From assembly GCF_006346325.1 (NCBI RefSeq), contig NZ_VDYR01000001.1, positions 2,386,519-2,450,518 of the forward strand: a stretch of 64,000 nt of DNA, written 5' to 3'. Origin of the DNA: Sphingomonas japonica. GTDB taxonomy: Bacteria > Pseudomonadota > Alphaproteobacteria > Sphingomonadales > Sphingomonadaceae. The notes beneath the pieces were generated by a model. The model made no database searches. It saw nothing but the letters and a program-made list of their open reading frames with translations, and was not told the origin of the DNA. A program made the position numbers and the translations under genes. This document shows, piece after piece, positions 8,127 to 17,222 of this stretch (its first letter is position 1; every line of letters begins with the position of its first letter).

Positions 8127-10445
8127 ATGGCAAGCCGGGCGCAGCCAAGGCTTTGGCGCGACACGATGAAAGCGGGCGCGCTCCGCTCGGGCGCGCTGTT
8201 TGGCGCGTTCGGCCTGTTCGCGCTCGCGGTGCTGATGGCACTCGCGCTTGCCAGCTATGATCCTGGCGACCCGTCGTTCAACACTGCTGCGGGCGGGCCG
8301 GTGCAAAACTGGATCGGGCTTCCCGGATCCTACGGCGCCGACCTGCTGCTGGCGATGTTCGGGCTGCCCGGTGCGTTGCTGTTACCGCTGTGTCTGGTCG
8401 TCGCGTCACGGCTGTGGCGCGACCGACCGGTCGGCGGATGGAAGGCGATGCTGCGCAATTGCGTGACAGGCGTCGTGCTGATGGGAGCCGCACTGGCGTT
8501 CGTGTCGAGCGCGTCGGTTTTGACGCTGTCGGCGGGATGGGGCGGGGTGGCAGGCCTGGCCATTGCATCGATGCTGCGCTGGGCTGTGGCATTCATCGGT
8601 GATGCCACCGCGATCCTGTGGACCGAGCGCGGACTGGGCGTCGTGCTGGGTATCGCCGGGGTGGTGCTGTGGGGCAAGGGGCTGACGATCGAACTGGGCG
8701 AGCGCCGCTGGACGCTTCCCAAGGTAACGCTGCCGGGCAGCGGCAGCGATCGCGACGCGCCGTTCGCCGCCGACCCGCCGCGCGCGATGGAAGCCGAGCC
8801 AGCCAGGCCGACGCCGCGCAAGGTCGCGACCCCCGATCCGCGGCCGGGGCCGGTGATATCCGATCGCGCGTCGGCACCGGCGCCGGCAAAGGCCAAACCC
8901 AGCCAGGAGTCGCTCGACCTGCGCGACAATTACCGCCTCCCTCCGCTCGATTTGCTGACGCCGGGAGTGCCCAGTACCAAGAGCATGGCCGACAAGGCGG
9001 CGCTCGAGCGCAATGCCCGGCTGCTCGAAAGTGTGCTCGACGATTTCCACGTCCGCGGTTCCATCGTCGAGGTGCGGCCGGGGCCAGTGGTGACGATGTA
9101 CGAGCTCGAACCGGCATCGGGGATCAAGGCGAGCCGCGTGATCCAGCTTGCCGACGACATCGCGCGCAACATGTCCGCGATCTCCGCCCGCGTCGCGACG
9201 ATCCCGGGGCGCAGCGTGATCGGCATCGAGCTTCCCAACGCCAAGCGCGAGAGCGTCAGCCTGCACGAACTGATCGCCAGCCAGAGCTATGCCGACCAGT
9301 CGGCGCAGCTGCCGATCGTGCTCGGCAAGAACATCGCCGGCGACCCGGTCATCGCCGATCTCGCGCCGATGCCGCATCTGCTGGTCGCGGGCACGACCGG
9401 ATCGGGCAAGTCGGTGGGGCTCAATTGCATGATCCTGTCGCTGCTCTACCGACTGACCCCCGATCAGTGCCGGTTGATCATGATCGATCCCAAGATGCTC
9501 GAGCTGTCGATGTACCGCGGCATCCCGCATCTGCTCGCCGACGTCGTCACCGATCCGCCCAAGGCGGTGCGTGCCTTGAAATGGGCGGTCGAACAAATGG
9601 AGGAACGCTATCGCATGATGGCGTCGGTCAACGTCCGCAGCCTCGCCAGCTTCAACGACAAGGTGCGAACCGCCAAGGCGAAGGGCCAGAAGCTCGGCCG
9701 CAAGGTCCAGACCGGGTATGATCCCGACACCCGCGCGCCGATCTATGAGGAAGAGACGCTCGATCTGGTGCCGCTGCCGCAGATCGTCATCATCGTCGAC
9801 GAACTCGCCGACCTGATGATGACCGCGGGCAAGGAAGTCGAGTTCCTGATCCAGCGGCTGGCGCAGAAGGCGCGCGCGGCCGGCATCCACTTGATCATGG
9901 CGACGCAGCGCCCGTCGGTCGATGTTATCACCGGCGTCATCAAAGCCAATCTGCCGACGCGGATCAGCTTCAACGTCACTTCGAAGATCGATTCGCGCAC
10001 GATCCTGGGCGAACAGGGCGCCGAACAGCTGCTCGGCAAGGGCGACATGCTCTACATGCCCGGCGGCAAGCAGATCAGCCGCGTGCACGGCCCGTTCGTG
10101 TCCGACGACGAGGTGATGGCGGTCGCCGATTTCTGGCGCTCGCAAGGTGCTCCCGATTATATCGACGCGGTCACCAACGATCCCGACGGCGACGCGGAAT
10201 TCTCGCTCGACGGCGCGCCGCTCGGCGACGACAGCCCAGAGGACCAGGCCTATCGTCGCGCGGTGCAGCTGGTCGCCGAGAGCCAGAAGGCCTCGACCAG
10301 CTGGCTGCAGCGCCAGCTGCGCGTTGGCTACAACTCCGCCGCGCGCCTGATCGAGCGGATGGAGAAAGAGGGCCTTGTCTCGCGTCCGGACCATGTCGGG
10401 CGGCGCGAAGTATTGATGGACGAAGAAGGGCGCCCGCTGGGATAA
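8127..10445 (+). CDS. ftsK: DNA translocase FtsK
   Basis: A 772-residue cell-division DNA pump that clears the septum of chromosome ends and activates XerCD at dif. About four membrane segments lie in the first 190 residues, then a Pro/Ala-rich linker (about residues 205-265), then the RecA-like motor with Walker A GTTGSGKSV near residue 423 and Walker B IVIIVDELADLMM. The C-terminal winged-helix gamma domain (STSWLQRQLRVGYNSAARLIERME) begins near residue 718 and reads the polar KOPS sequences. The linker is short compared with E. coli, as in other alphaproteobacteria. Confidence 0.95.
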   Translation: MASRAQPRLWRDTMKAGALRSGALFGAFGLFALAVLMALALASYDPGDPSFNTAAGGPVQNWIGLPGSYGADLLLAMFGLPGALLLPLCLVVASRLWRDRPVGGWKAMLRNCVTGVVLMGAALAFVSSASVLTLSAGWGGVAGLAIASMLRWAVAFIGDATAILWTERGLGVVLGIAGVVLWGKGLTIELGERRWTLPKVTLPGSGSDRDAPFAADPPRAMEAEPARPTPRKVATPDPRPGPVISDRASAPAPAKAKPSQESLDLRDNYRLPPLDLLTPGVPSTKSMADKAALERNARLLESVLDDFHVRGSIVEVRPGPVVTMYELEPASGIKASRVIQLADDIARNMSAISARVATIPGRSVIGIELPNAKRESVSLHELIASQSYADQSAQLPIVLGKNIAGDPVIADLAPMPHLLVAGTTGSGKSVGLNCMILSLLYRLTPDQCRLIMIDPKMLELSMYRGIPHLLADVVTDPPKAVRALKWAVEQMEERYRMMASVNVRSLASFNDKVRTAKAKGQKLGRKVQTGYDPDTRAPIYEEETLDLVPLPQIVIIVDELADLMMTAGKEVEFLIQRLAQKARAAGIHLIMATQRPSVDVITGVIKANLPTRISFNVTSKIDSRTILGEQGAEQLLGKGDMLYMPGGKQISRVHGPFVSDDEVMAVADFWRSQGAPDYIDAVTNDPDGDAEFSLDGAPLGDDSPEDQAYRRAVQLVAESQKASTSWLQRQLRVGYNSAARLIERMEKEGLVSRPDHVGRREVLMDEEGRPLG

Positions 10446-10523
10446 GCTGAACCGACGGGCACTCTTCAATTCACGGCGCGTTCAATCGCGTCTCGCTACC
10501 GCCATTCAATGATCAGGAACCGT

Positions 10524-11150
10524 ATGACCTCGCCGCTGACGGGCCGCGCCTTCGCCGCCATATTTGCAGCCCCCATCGCCATCGTCGCGCCGGCCGTGGC
10601 GCAGACCGGTGATATCGCTGCGGTCCAGAGCCATTTGCGCAGCGTCGAATCGATGACGGCCAACTTCACGCAGACTGATCGGTCGGGCAAGACCCTGACC
10701 GGGAAGCTGACGCTCAAGAAACCGGGCAAGATCCGCTTTCAATATGAAAAGGGCGTACCGATCCTGATCGTCGGCGACGGCAAGGCGCTGAACTTCATCG
10801 ATTATTCGGTGAAACAGCTGTCGCGCTGGCCGATCGGCAATTCGCCGCTCGGCGTGCTGATCGATCCTCGCCGCGATATCCGCCAATATGCCAAGGTGAT
10901 ACCAAGCGCCAATCCCGACGTGTTGAGCGTCGAGGCATATGATCCGAAGAAGCCCGAATTCGGTCGCATCACGATGATCTTCGCGCGCAATGCCGGGGCA
11001 CCGGCGGGGCTGATGTTGCAGGGGTGGGTCGCACTCGACGCGCAGAACAACCGCACGACAATTCGCTTGTCTAATCAGCGCTTCAACGCGCCGATTAGCG
11101 ACGGAGCGTTCCGCTTCAACGACCCGCGGAGATCCGGGCGCCCCGGCTGA
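10524..11150 (+). CDS. lolA: Outer-membrane lipoprotein carrier protein LolA
   Basis: A 208-residue periplasmic chaperone that carries lipoproteins from LolCDE to the outer membrane. It has a signal peptide ending near AVAQT, then the LolA fold with the Q-T-D segment (TANFTQTDRSGKTLTGKL) and GKIRFQYEKG. The ATG at 10524 is preferred because AGGA lies six bases upstream; the in-frame ATG at 10509 has no visible ribosome site and would add five residues before the signal peptide. It follows ftsK after 78 bases and is followed by a strong terminator. Confidence 0.88.
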   Translation: MTSPLTGRAFAAIFAAPIAIVAPAVAQTGDIAAVQSHLRSVESMTANFTQTDRSGKTLTGKLTLKKPGKIRFQYEKGVPILIVGDGKALNFIDYSVKQLSRWPIGNSPLGVLIDPRRDIRQYAKVIPSANPDVLSVEAYDPKKPEFGRITMIFARNAGAPAGLMLQGWVALDAQNNRTTIRLSNQRFNAPISDGAFRFNDPRRSGRPG

Positions 11151-11300
11151 ACCGCGACCGACCGATCCGTTCATATTGGCGACAGGTACCTACCGCTAGT
11201 TGAAACGTCGCGGAGGCGGGGCTTCCGGGATTTCCCCCCTGTTGCCCGGACGGGCCCCCCTCCTGCCTGCGTGACGAACGCTGGTCGGCCCTCGCTCCCC

Positions 11301-11322
11301 GCCCCCGGAGCGGGGGCCTTTT
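11301..11322 (+). terminator. Intrinsic terminator after lolA
   Basis: GCCCCCG and CGGGGGC arms around a 3-base loop, followed by CTTTT. It sits in the 237-bp gap between lolA and xthA. The rest of that gap holds no gene that I can see. Confidence 0.75.
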
Positions 11323-11387
11323 CACGAGACGTGCAGTAGAGCGCCCACGCTCTGGCGCAACGGGGTACCCGCCGCTACATCGCCGCG

Positions 11388-12185
11388 ATGCCCGAAACGC
11401 TCTCCGTCGCATCGTGGAACATCAATTCGGTCCGCTTTCGCATCGATATCGTCGCCCGGTTCCTGCGCGAGGCCTCGCCCGATATCCTGTGCCTGCAGGA
11501 GACCAAGGTGGTCGACGAGGCATTCCCGTTCGATGCGTTCCGCGCGCTGGGCTATCCGCACATCGCCATCAACGGCCAGCGCATGCACCACGGTGTCGCG
11601 GTGATCAGCAAGCTGCCGCTGGCGGAAGACGATCGACTCGACTGGCAGGCGAATGGCGAGGCGCGGCATCTCGGCGTGCGGCTTGCGAACGGGCTGCGCA
11701 TTGAGAATGTCTACGTCCCGGCCGGAGGGGACGTCCCCGATCGCGCGGTCAATCCCAAGTTCGGCCAGAAGCTCGATTTCGTCGAGCGCATGACCCGTTG
11801 GAGCGCGGGCCTTGCCGACATGCCAACGCTGCTGGTCGGCGATTTCAACATCGCTCCGCTGGAATGCGATGTGTGGAGCCACAAGCAACTGCTCGACGTG
11901 GTCAGCCACACGCCGGTCGAAGTCGCGGCGCTGGCACGATTGCAGGCGGCGGGCGGCTGGGTCGATCTCGGGCGGCATTTCTTCCCCGCACCGCAGCGGC
12001 TCTACACCTGGTGGAGCTATCGCGCCAAGGACTGGGCGGCTTCGGATCGGGGACGGAGGCTCGACCATATGTGGGCCTCGCGCGAGGTCGCAGCCAAGGC
12101 GACGGCGCACCGGGTCCATGAGGATTGTCGATCGTGGCTCAAACCGTCGGATCACGTCCCGATCGTCACCGAGTTCGCGTTTTGA
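11388..12185 (+). CDS. xthA: Exodeoxyribonuclease III (AP endonuclease)
   Basis: A 265-residue member of the exonuclease III family, which cuts DNA 5' of abasic sites and removes 3' blocks in base-excision repair. Visible family motifs are WNINSVR at the N-terminus, LQETK (metal-binding Glu), GDFNIAPLECDVW (Asp/Asn of the active site) and SDHVPI at the C-terminus (Asp-His pair). The stop is two bases before the ribA start. Confidence 0.94.
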   Translation: MPETLSVASWNINSVRFRIDIVARFLREASPDILCLQETKVVDEAFPFDAFRALGYPHIAINGQRMHHGVAVISKLPLAEDDRLDWQANGEARHLGVRLANGLRIENVYVPAGGDVPDRAVNPKFGQKLDFVERMTRWSAGLADMPTLLVGDFNIAPLECDVWSHKQLLDVVSHTPVEVAALARLQAAGGWVDLGRHFFPAPQRLYTWWSYRAKDWAASDRGRRLDHMWASREVAAKATAHRVHEDCRSWLKPSDHVPIVTEFAF

Positions 12186-12187
12186 CC

Positions 12188-13243
12188 ATGGCGGACCGGC
12201 CGGCGGATCGCTCGATCGCGCGGGCGATCGATGCACTCCATCGCGGCTGGCCGATCGCGATCGACAATGTGGAGCTGCTGGCGGTGGAAACCGCGGACGA
12301 GGAACGGCTGGCAATGTTTCTGGACGGTGCCGCGCCGGGGGTGGTGATTTCGGCCGGGCGTGCCGCGACGCTCAACCTCGCCAACCAGCGCGAGGCCGCC
12401 GATCCCGAGGCTCCCGTACGCATCGCCGCAGCACCGTGGCTCGATCTGGCGACCGCGACGGCGCTGGCCGATCCGCAGTTCGACCTCGCGACCCCGCTCA
12501 AGGGGCCGTTTCGCGCTGATGACAATCCCGATCCGCGCGCGACGGCCGCCGCACTTCGGCTGGCGCGCATCGCCGGATTGCTGCCGGCGTTCTTTGTCGG
12601 CGGAAAGGGTGCGGAGTGCGCGATCACCGCAGCTGCCATCGACCGCTACGACACTCCCGAAGCGCTCCGCATCGCATCGCGCGCCCGGCTTCCGACGCTG
12701 GCCGACGAGGGGGCGGAGATCGTAGCATTTCGAAGTTCCGCGGGGCCGCACGAGCATGTCGCTCTGCTGCTGGGAACCCCGAACGGCGAACCGCCGCTGG
12801 TCCGGCTGCACAGCGAGTGTCTGACTGGCGACGTGCTCGGCAGCCTGAAATGCGACTGCGGGCCGCAGCTGCAGGCGGCGCTCGCGGCGATCAAGGCGCA
12901 GGGCTGGGGCATCCTGCTGTACCTGCGGCAGGAAGGACGCGGGATCGGCCTGATCAACAAGCTGCGCGCCTATGCGCTGCAGGACCAGGGGTTCGATACG
13001 GTCGACGCCAACACCCGGCTGGGCTTCGCGATCGATGCTCGAGATTTCGGCGTGGCGGCGCGGATGCTGCACCTGTTGAAACAGGACCGTATCCGCCTGC
13101 TGACCAATAATCCGGCCAAGGTCGCTAGCCTTGAAGCAGCGGGGATCGTTGTGGTCGAGCGCGTTCCGCACCATTTGCCGCCCAATCCGCACAACGCGCG
13201 CTACCTTGCGACCAAGCGCGACCGGACGGGGCATCAGTTCTAA
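12188..13243 (+). CDS. ribA: GTP cyclohydrolase II with degenerate RibB-like N-terminal domain
   Basis: A 351-residue protein. The C-terminal half, from about residue 180, is GTP cyclohydrolase II, the first step of riboflavin synthesis: zinc ligands lie in CLTGDVLGSLKCDCG (near residue 210) and the catalytic loop in RQEGRGIGL. The N-terminal 170 residues resemble DHBP synthase (RibB) in outline (AIDALHRGWPIAID), but the acidic DDEDRENEGD-type motif is absent and replaced by DNVELLAVET. RibB activity is therefore unlikely, and a separate ribB should exist elsewhere. It sits directly after xthA. Confidence 0.88.
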   Translation: MADRPADRSIARAIDALHRGWPIAIDNVELLAVETADEERLAMFLDGAAPGVVISAGRAATLNLANQREAADPEAPVRIAAAPWLDLATATALADPQFDLATPLKGPFRADDNPDPRATAAALRLARIAGLLPAFFVGGKGAECAITAAAIDRYDTPEALRIASRARLPTLADEGAEIVAFRSSAGPHEHVALLLGTPNGEPPLVRLHSECLTGDVLGSLKCDCGPQLQAALAAIKAQGWGILLYLRQEGRGIGLINKLRAYALQDQGFDTVDANTRLGFAIDARDFGVAARMLHLLKQDRIRLLTNNPAKVASLEAAGIVVVERVPHHLPPNPHNARYLATKRDRTGHQF

Positions 13244-13252
13244 CGGCAACCT

Positions 13253-13804
13253 TCAACCGCGATCGACGATGCCCGGACTTGTCAGGCGCGAGCAATCGAT
13301 CAGGCGATCGGTCATCTGCCCGGCGGTCGCCGCCGCTTCGCCGCTCAACCAGCTGCGCAGCATCGCAAGCTGCGCCGCCGCGATACCCGTGGCGGTAATG
13401 ATCGAAGCGCCGGCAGGGCAACCGGATCGTTCGACATGCGGCCGGATCGCCTCCGCCAGATCGCGCTGGACACGCGGGGCGATCGACGACGCCATGAGTG
13501 GCCGTCCGATCGCCCGTCGGTCCCAGAGATGCTGGACCATGCCGAGCACATAGCCGCGGGCCGCCCGCCCCGAGGCGGCGGTGGCAAGTGCCAGCAGGAT
13601 CGGCTGCATCGCATCGAGCAGGACCTCGTCCTTGCTGTCGAAATGGTCGTAGAAGGTCGATTTGCCGATCCCTGCGTAGCGGGTGATGTCGGCCACGCGG
13701 ATCATGTCATAGCGACGCTCCCCTATCAGCGTCGTCAACGCGGCCACGATCATTTCGTGGGTCCGCGTCGCGCTGCGACGGACGAGGGCGGGGCGGTCCG
13801 GCAT
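13253..13804 (-). CDS. TetR family transcriptional regulator
   Basis: A 183-residue repressor-type protein. The N-terminal helix-turn-helix reads TRYAGIGKSTFYDHFDSKDEVL, a clear TetR signature; the C-terminal ligand domain is not recognisable. The ATG at 13804 is chosen because it starts just before the first DNA-binding helix; the frame is open for 22 codons further upstream. It converges on ribA and is divergent from the VOC gene, which could be its target. Ligand unknown. Confidence 0.85.
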   Translation of the reverse strand: MPDRPALVRRSATRTHEMIVAALTTLIGERRYDMIRVADITRYAGIGKSTFYDHFDSKDEVLLDAMQPILLALATAASGRAARGYVLGMVQHLWDRRAIGRPLMASSIAPRVQRDLAEAIRPHVERSGCPAGASIITATGIAAAQLAMLRSWLSGEAAATAGQMTDRLIDCSRLTSPGIVDRG

Positions 13805-13958
13805 ATGCCGTGCTGTACCAGCGATGCGAGCATCGAAGAAACGCGCGGTGCCGGACTTGTGCCACCCCACGTCCGGATGCGCGCCCGTTGCGCGCTTTTG
13901 CCCTCGTCAATCGCCGCTGGCGGGGCCAGTTGTTTGACAGCAGAACGGGAGAATACGG

Positions 13959-14309
13959 ATGGATCATCGCGCAGTGGCAATCATTCCGAGCAGCGATCTC
14001 GACGCGAGCGAAGCATTCTACCGCAGACTGGGGCTGGAGGTGGCCAGCGACTATGGGCACTACCGGATCCTGCAGGACGATCGCGGCTGGCACCTGCACC
14101 TGACCTATGCACCGGGCTGGCCGAAGCACATCGAGGACAATCCATTCGGCTTGTATCTGTATGTCGAGGACGTCGATGCGATCGCCGACGCCGTGCGCGA
14201 GCTGATCATCGAGGAGGGTGCGCCGCACGCGAAGCCATGGGGCACGTACGAGTTCTCGGTCAGCGATCCGAGCGGCCTCCTGGTTCGTGTCGGCCGCGCC
14301 GTCCCATAA
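13959..14309 (+). CDS. VOC family protein (glyoxalase/bleomycin-resistance fold)
   Basis: A 116-residue single vicinal-oxygen-chelate domain with the usual start (VAIIPSSDLDASEAFYRRLGLEV) and C-terminal strand YEFSVSDPSGLLVRVGR, whose acidic metal ligand appears to be missing or replaced. Small proteins of this type dimerise and bind drugs such as bleomycin or metabolise small molecules; the substrate is unknown. GGGAG lies near the ATG. Divergent from the TetR gene, which may control it. Confidence 0.8.
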   Translation: MDHRAVAIIPSSDLDASEAFYRRLGLEVASDYGHYRILQDDRGWHLHLTYAPGWPKHIEDNPFGLYLYVEDVDAIADAVRELIIEEGAPHAKPWGTYEFSVSDPSGLLVRVGRAVP

Positions 14310-14364
14310 CCGGTGACGCGGCGGGCGCAGCGCCAGATCGCAGCGCAGACCGGCCGCCCCGACG

Positions 14365-15051
14365 TTATTCTGCCTCGACGTCGGCCCCGACTCCTACCAA
14401 TCGCGCCACCTCGTCAAAATCCGCTGCCACGTCCTGCACCCCCAGCGCGCGCAGCGTCGCGGCATGGTCGGGGGGACAGTGCATCCCCGCGCACAGCCCG
14501 ATCACGTGCGCGCCCGAGGCGACCGCGCCGGTGGCGCCGACCGGAGAATCCTCCAGGACGACGCAGCGCGCAATCGGCACGCCGAGCTGAGCGGCGGCGT
14601 AGAGGTAGAGGTCGGGCGCGGGCTTGCCGCGAGTGACATGCTGCTTGCCCGAATAGAGATGGTCGCCGAACGCATCGCGCAGGGCGAGATGGTCGAGATG
14701 CGCCGCGATCCAGTCCACCGAGCTCGACGAGGCGATCGCGCGCGGCAGCTCGGCGGGCAGCGAGCGCACGAACGCCACCGCTCCCGCGACCTGATCGAGC
14801 CCCTCGCGCAGCACGCGCGCATCCTCGGCATCGCGCGATGCGTAGAAATCTTCGGGAAGGTTTCGGCCGATATGCCGTTCGACCGCGCCGCGGAAATCCG
14901 AACCCGACAGCCCCATGAACCGCGCCATCGCCTCGGCCGGGGTCGTCGGATGGCCGAGATCGGTAAGATACTGCGCCAGATGCCGGTTGCCGGCATATTC
15001 GCTCTCGATCAGCACGCCGTCGAAATCGAAGATAATGGCGTCGAACTTCAT
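14365..15051 (-). CDS. HAD superfamily hydrolase, phosphoglycolate-phosphatase/beta-phosphoglucomutase type
   Basis: A 228-residue HAD-IA phosphatase. Motif I is DFDGVLIES (nucleophile and acid Asp), motif II the Ser in SSSV, motif III the Lys in GKPAPD, motif IV EDSPVG. The four-helix cap lies between motifs I and II. Substrate cannot be inferred. It overlaps the upstream YggS gene by four bases (ATGA), so the pair is co-translated. Confidence 0.87.
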   Translation of the reverse strand: MKFDAIIFDFDGVLIESEYAGNRHLAQYLTDLGHPTTPAEAMARFMGLSGSDFRGAVERHIGRNLPEDFYASRDAEDARVLREGLDQVAGAVAFVRSLPAELPRAIASSSSVDWIAAHLDHLALRDAFGDHLYSGKQHVTRGKPAPDLYLYAAAQLGVPIARCVVLEDSPVGATGAVASGAHVIGLCAGMHCPPDHAATLRALGVQDVAADFDEVARLVGVGADVEAE

Positions 15052-15734
15052 GCCTGTGCCTCCAATGGCGGTCGCTCGCCGAACAGGGCGGTACCGATGC
15101 GCACCTGCGTCGCGCCGATCGTCACTGCGGTTTCGAAATCGCCCGACATGCCCATGCTGAGCTCGGCGACGTCATGGTCGCGCGACAATTTGGCGAGCAA
15201 CGCGAAATAAGGCGCCGGTTCGACGCCCTGCGGCGGGATGCACATCAGCCCGGCGATCGGCAGGGTGGCGGCGCGCGCCTGCGCCAGCAATGCGGGCAGA
15301 TCGGCGACGGGGCAGCCGCCCTTTTGCGCCTCGTCGCCGATATTGACCTGGATTAAGCAATCGGGGCGCCGCCCGCTGCGGTCGATCGCCTTGGCCAGCG
15401 CGGTGACCAGCGACGGCCGATCGACCGAATGGATCGCATCGAACAGCGCGACCGCCTCGTCGGCCTTATTGGATTGCAGCTGGCCGATCAGGTGGAGCGC
15501 AATGCCGGGATACTCCTCGCGCAGTGCGGGCCATTTGCCGGCGGCTTCCTGCACGCGGTTCTCGCCGAACACCCGGTGCCCGGCGTCCAGCAGGGGACGG
15601 ATCGCATCGGCGTCGTGCGTCTTCGACACCGCGATCAGCGTCACCGACTCGGGCTTGCGGTCGGCGAGCGTCGCGGCGCGCGCGATCCGGTCCTGGATCG
15701 CGTCCAGCCGCGCTTGGGCAGTGTCGGGAATCAT
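15048..15734 (-). CDS. YggS family pyridoxal 5'-phosphate homeostasis protein
   Basis: A 228-residue single-domain TIM-barrel protein of the PLPBP/YggS family. The lysine that holds PLP is in AVSKTHD near the N-terminus; FGENRVQE, HLIGQLQSNK and SMGMSGDFE are the remaining family blocks. It buffers free PLP and influences amino-acid pools. The ATG at 15734 is preferred; the frame is open 22 codons further but without family similarity. Divergent from the ThiE-like gene with only 22 bases between. Confidence 0.92.
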   Translation of the reverse strand: MIPDTAQARLDAIQDRIARAATLADRKPESVTLIAVSKTHDADAIRPLLDAGHRVFGENRVQEAAGKWPALREEYPGIALHLIGQLQSNKADEAVALFDAIHSVDRPSLVTALAKAIDRSGRRPDCLIQVNIGDEAQKGGCPVADLPALLAQARAATLPIAGLMCIPPQGVEPAPYFALLAKLSRDHDVAELSMGMSGDFETAVTIGATQVRIGTALFGERPPLEAQA

Positions 15735-15756
15735 CGCCGCCGCTATAGGCAGCACG

Positions 15757-16317
15757 ATGCGCGCCCGCCACCCCCGCCCGATCCCGCATGCGTGGCTCAT
15801 GACCGATCAGCGGCTGGGCGATGCGCTATGGGAAATCCTGGAACGGATTCCGCGCGGTGCGGGCGTGGTGTTTCGCGACTATGCGCTTGCTCCCGCCGAG
15901 CGCCGTCTGCGGTTCGAGCGCATCCGCCGGGTAGCGAAGCGGCGCGGATTTATGCTGGTGCGCGCCGGATCGCTGCCGATGCGCGGCGAGGACGGCATCC
16001 ATGGGCGACACCGCCGGACGCGGCCCGGCATCCGCACCGCTGCGGCGCATTCGCGGCGTGAGGCGATCGCGGCGATCCGCGCCGGAGCCGACATGCTGTT
16101 CGTGTCGCCGGTGTACGCCACGCGCTCGCACCCGGTCGCGCCGAGGCTGGGACGGGTGCGGCTGGGGCTGATGATTCGCGGGCTGCGAGTGCCGATCGTC
16201 GCGCTGGGCGGGATGGATGCGCGCCGATTGCGGGGGATGCAGGCGTTGGGAATCACCCGGTTCGCGGCCATCGACGCGTGGTTGCCCGGCCGGAGGCCGG
16301 GCGGGCAAACGCCCTAA
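15757..16317 (+). CDS. Thiamine-phosphate synthase-like protein (ThiE/TenI family)
   Basis: A 186-residue protein with the second half of a ThiE barrel: GIHGRH replaces the usual GVHLG, followed by AAHSRREAIAAIRAGADMLFVSPVYATRSHP and VPIVALGGMD. The N-terminus (LMTDQRLGDALWEILERIPRGAGVVFRDY) is the short form found in sphingomonads. ThiE joins HMP-PP and HET-P to thiamine phosphate, TenI-like relatives do not, and the shortened barrel makes catalysis uncertain. The ATG at 15799 is an alternative start. Its end overlaps the convergent gene by four bases. Confidence 0.75.
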   Translation: MRARHPRPIPHAWLMTDQRLGDALWEILERIPRGAGVVFRDYALAPAERRLRFERIRRVAKRRGFMLVRAGSLPMRGEDGIHGRHRRTRPGIRTAAAHSRREAIAAIRAGADMLFVSPVYATRSHPVAPRLGRVRLGLMIRGLRVPIVALGGMDARRLRGMQALGITRFAAIDAWLPGRRPGGQTP

Positions 16318-17051
16318 AAGCGGAAGGCGGTACCGATATAGACCGCCTGGCTGTCCCGCTGCTGCCCCTGCTGGGTCAGGCGCGGGAGGCGGGCGCGATC
16401 TTCTTCCGACTTGTAGCGTACGCCGGCGGTGACATCGAGGTTGCGGCTGAGCGAATAGGAGCCGCCGACGTCGAGCGAATAGGCCGGGCCTTCGGCGACC
16501 AGTGCGGGCTGGCCTTCGGTCGGGCGATCGACCCCGGCCTTGACGCGCGCGCTGGCCCGCTTGCCGGTGTAGCTGACGCCGAGATCGGCGACTTCGCGGC
16601 TGCCGGGCAGCGCGCCGAGATCGACCCGTGCCATGTCCCCCGACAGTGCGAAGCGCTTCCACCCCACCGACACGCCCAGATTATAGGCGATCGGTGCGAT
16701 GCTGACATTGTTGGCAGCAGGCGCCGAGATACGTTCGGCGGCCGATGCGCTGCGCGACGACCGCGCGCGAACCGCGACGGTCACCGACTTGCGGCCGTCG
16801 GACTTGCGCTCGGAAGGCGTGAAGCGGAACCCGCTATTCCCCGACAGTCCGGCGCGCGCCAGCACTGCCGCGAGTCGGGGATCACCCGAAGCCGGGGTGA
16901 ACGAGCCGATGCCCGAGCGGCTGATGCTAGGCGACCGCTTCAGCAGCCGCTGCGCCCCCGATTCCTGGGCATGGAGCATCGGCGCGACGACGGTTCCGGC
17001 GGCGAGCAACGCCCCGAATCCCAACCCCGCAATGATCCGCCCCTTGGCCAT
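16314..17051 (-). CDS. Probable outer-membrane beta-barrel protein
   Basis: A 245-residue protein with an N-terminal signal segment (IIAGLGFGALLAAGTVVAPMLHAQ). The rest alternates hydrophobic and polar residues (for example VDVGG, SVGWKRFALSGDMARVDLG, DVTAGVRYKS) and ends in GTAFRF; a terminal Phe is typical of barrels recognised by the BAM complex. I recognise no named family; it looks like a conserved sphingomonad protein. The ATG at 17051 is chosen because it opens the signal peptide. It overlaps the convergent ThiE-like gene by four bases. Confidence 0.6.
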   Translation of the reverse strand: MAKGRIIAGLGFGALLAAGTVVAPMLHAQESGAQRLLKRSPSISRSGIGSFTPASGDPRLAAVLARAGLSGNSGFRFTPSERKSDGRKSVTVAVRARSSRSASAAERISAPAANNVSIAPIAYNLGVSVGWKRFALSGDMARVDLGALPGSREVADLGVSYTGKRASARVKAGVDRPTEGQPALVAEGPAYSLDVGGSYSLSRNLDVTAGVRYKSEEDRARLPRLTQQGQQRDSQAVYIGTAFRF

Positions 17052-17222
17052 GAAACCCTCTTGTCCGACAAAGGCCGTACCATGATTCGAAGCCAAGGTT
17101 CCACCGGCCAGAGTCTTTTGATTTCAACTGTTGCATAAGGCCCACAGCGGAGCGGTGCTTGCGGCGTTCGTGCGACCTTCTATAGATGCCGCAGAACTTC
17201 TGTTTGCTTGAGGAAATGACCG

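Noticed and set aside
8406..10469. 687-codon open frame antisense to ftsK
   Set aside because: Antisense shadow of a strongly conserved gene, no recognisable motif or ribosome site.
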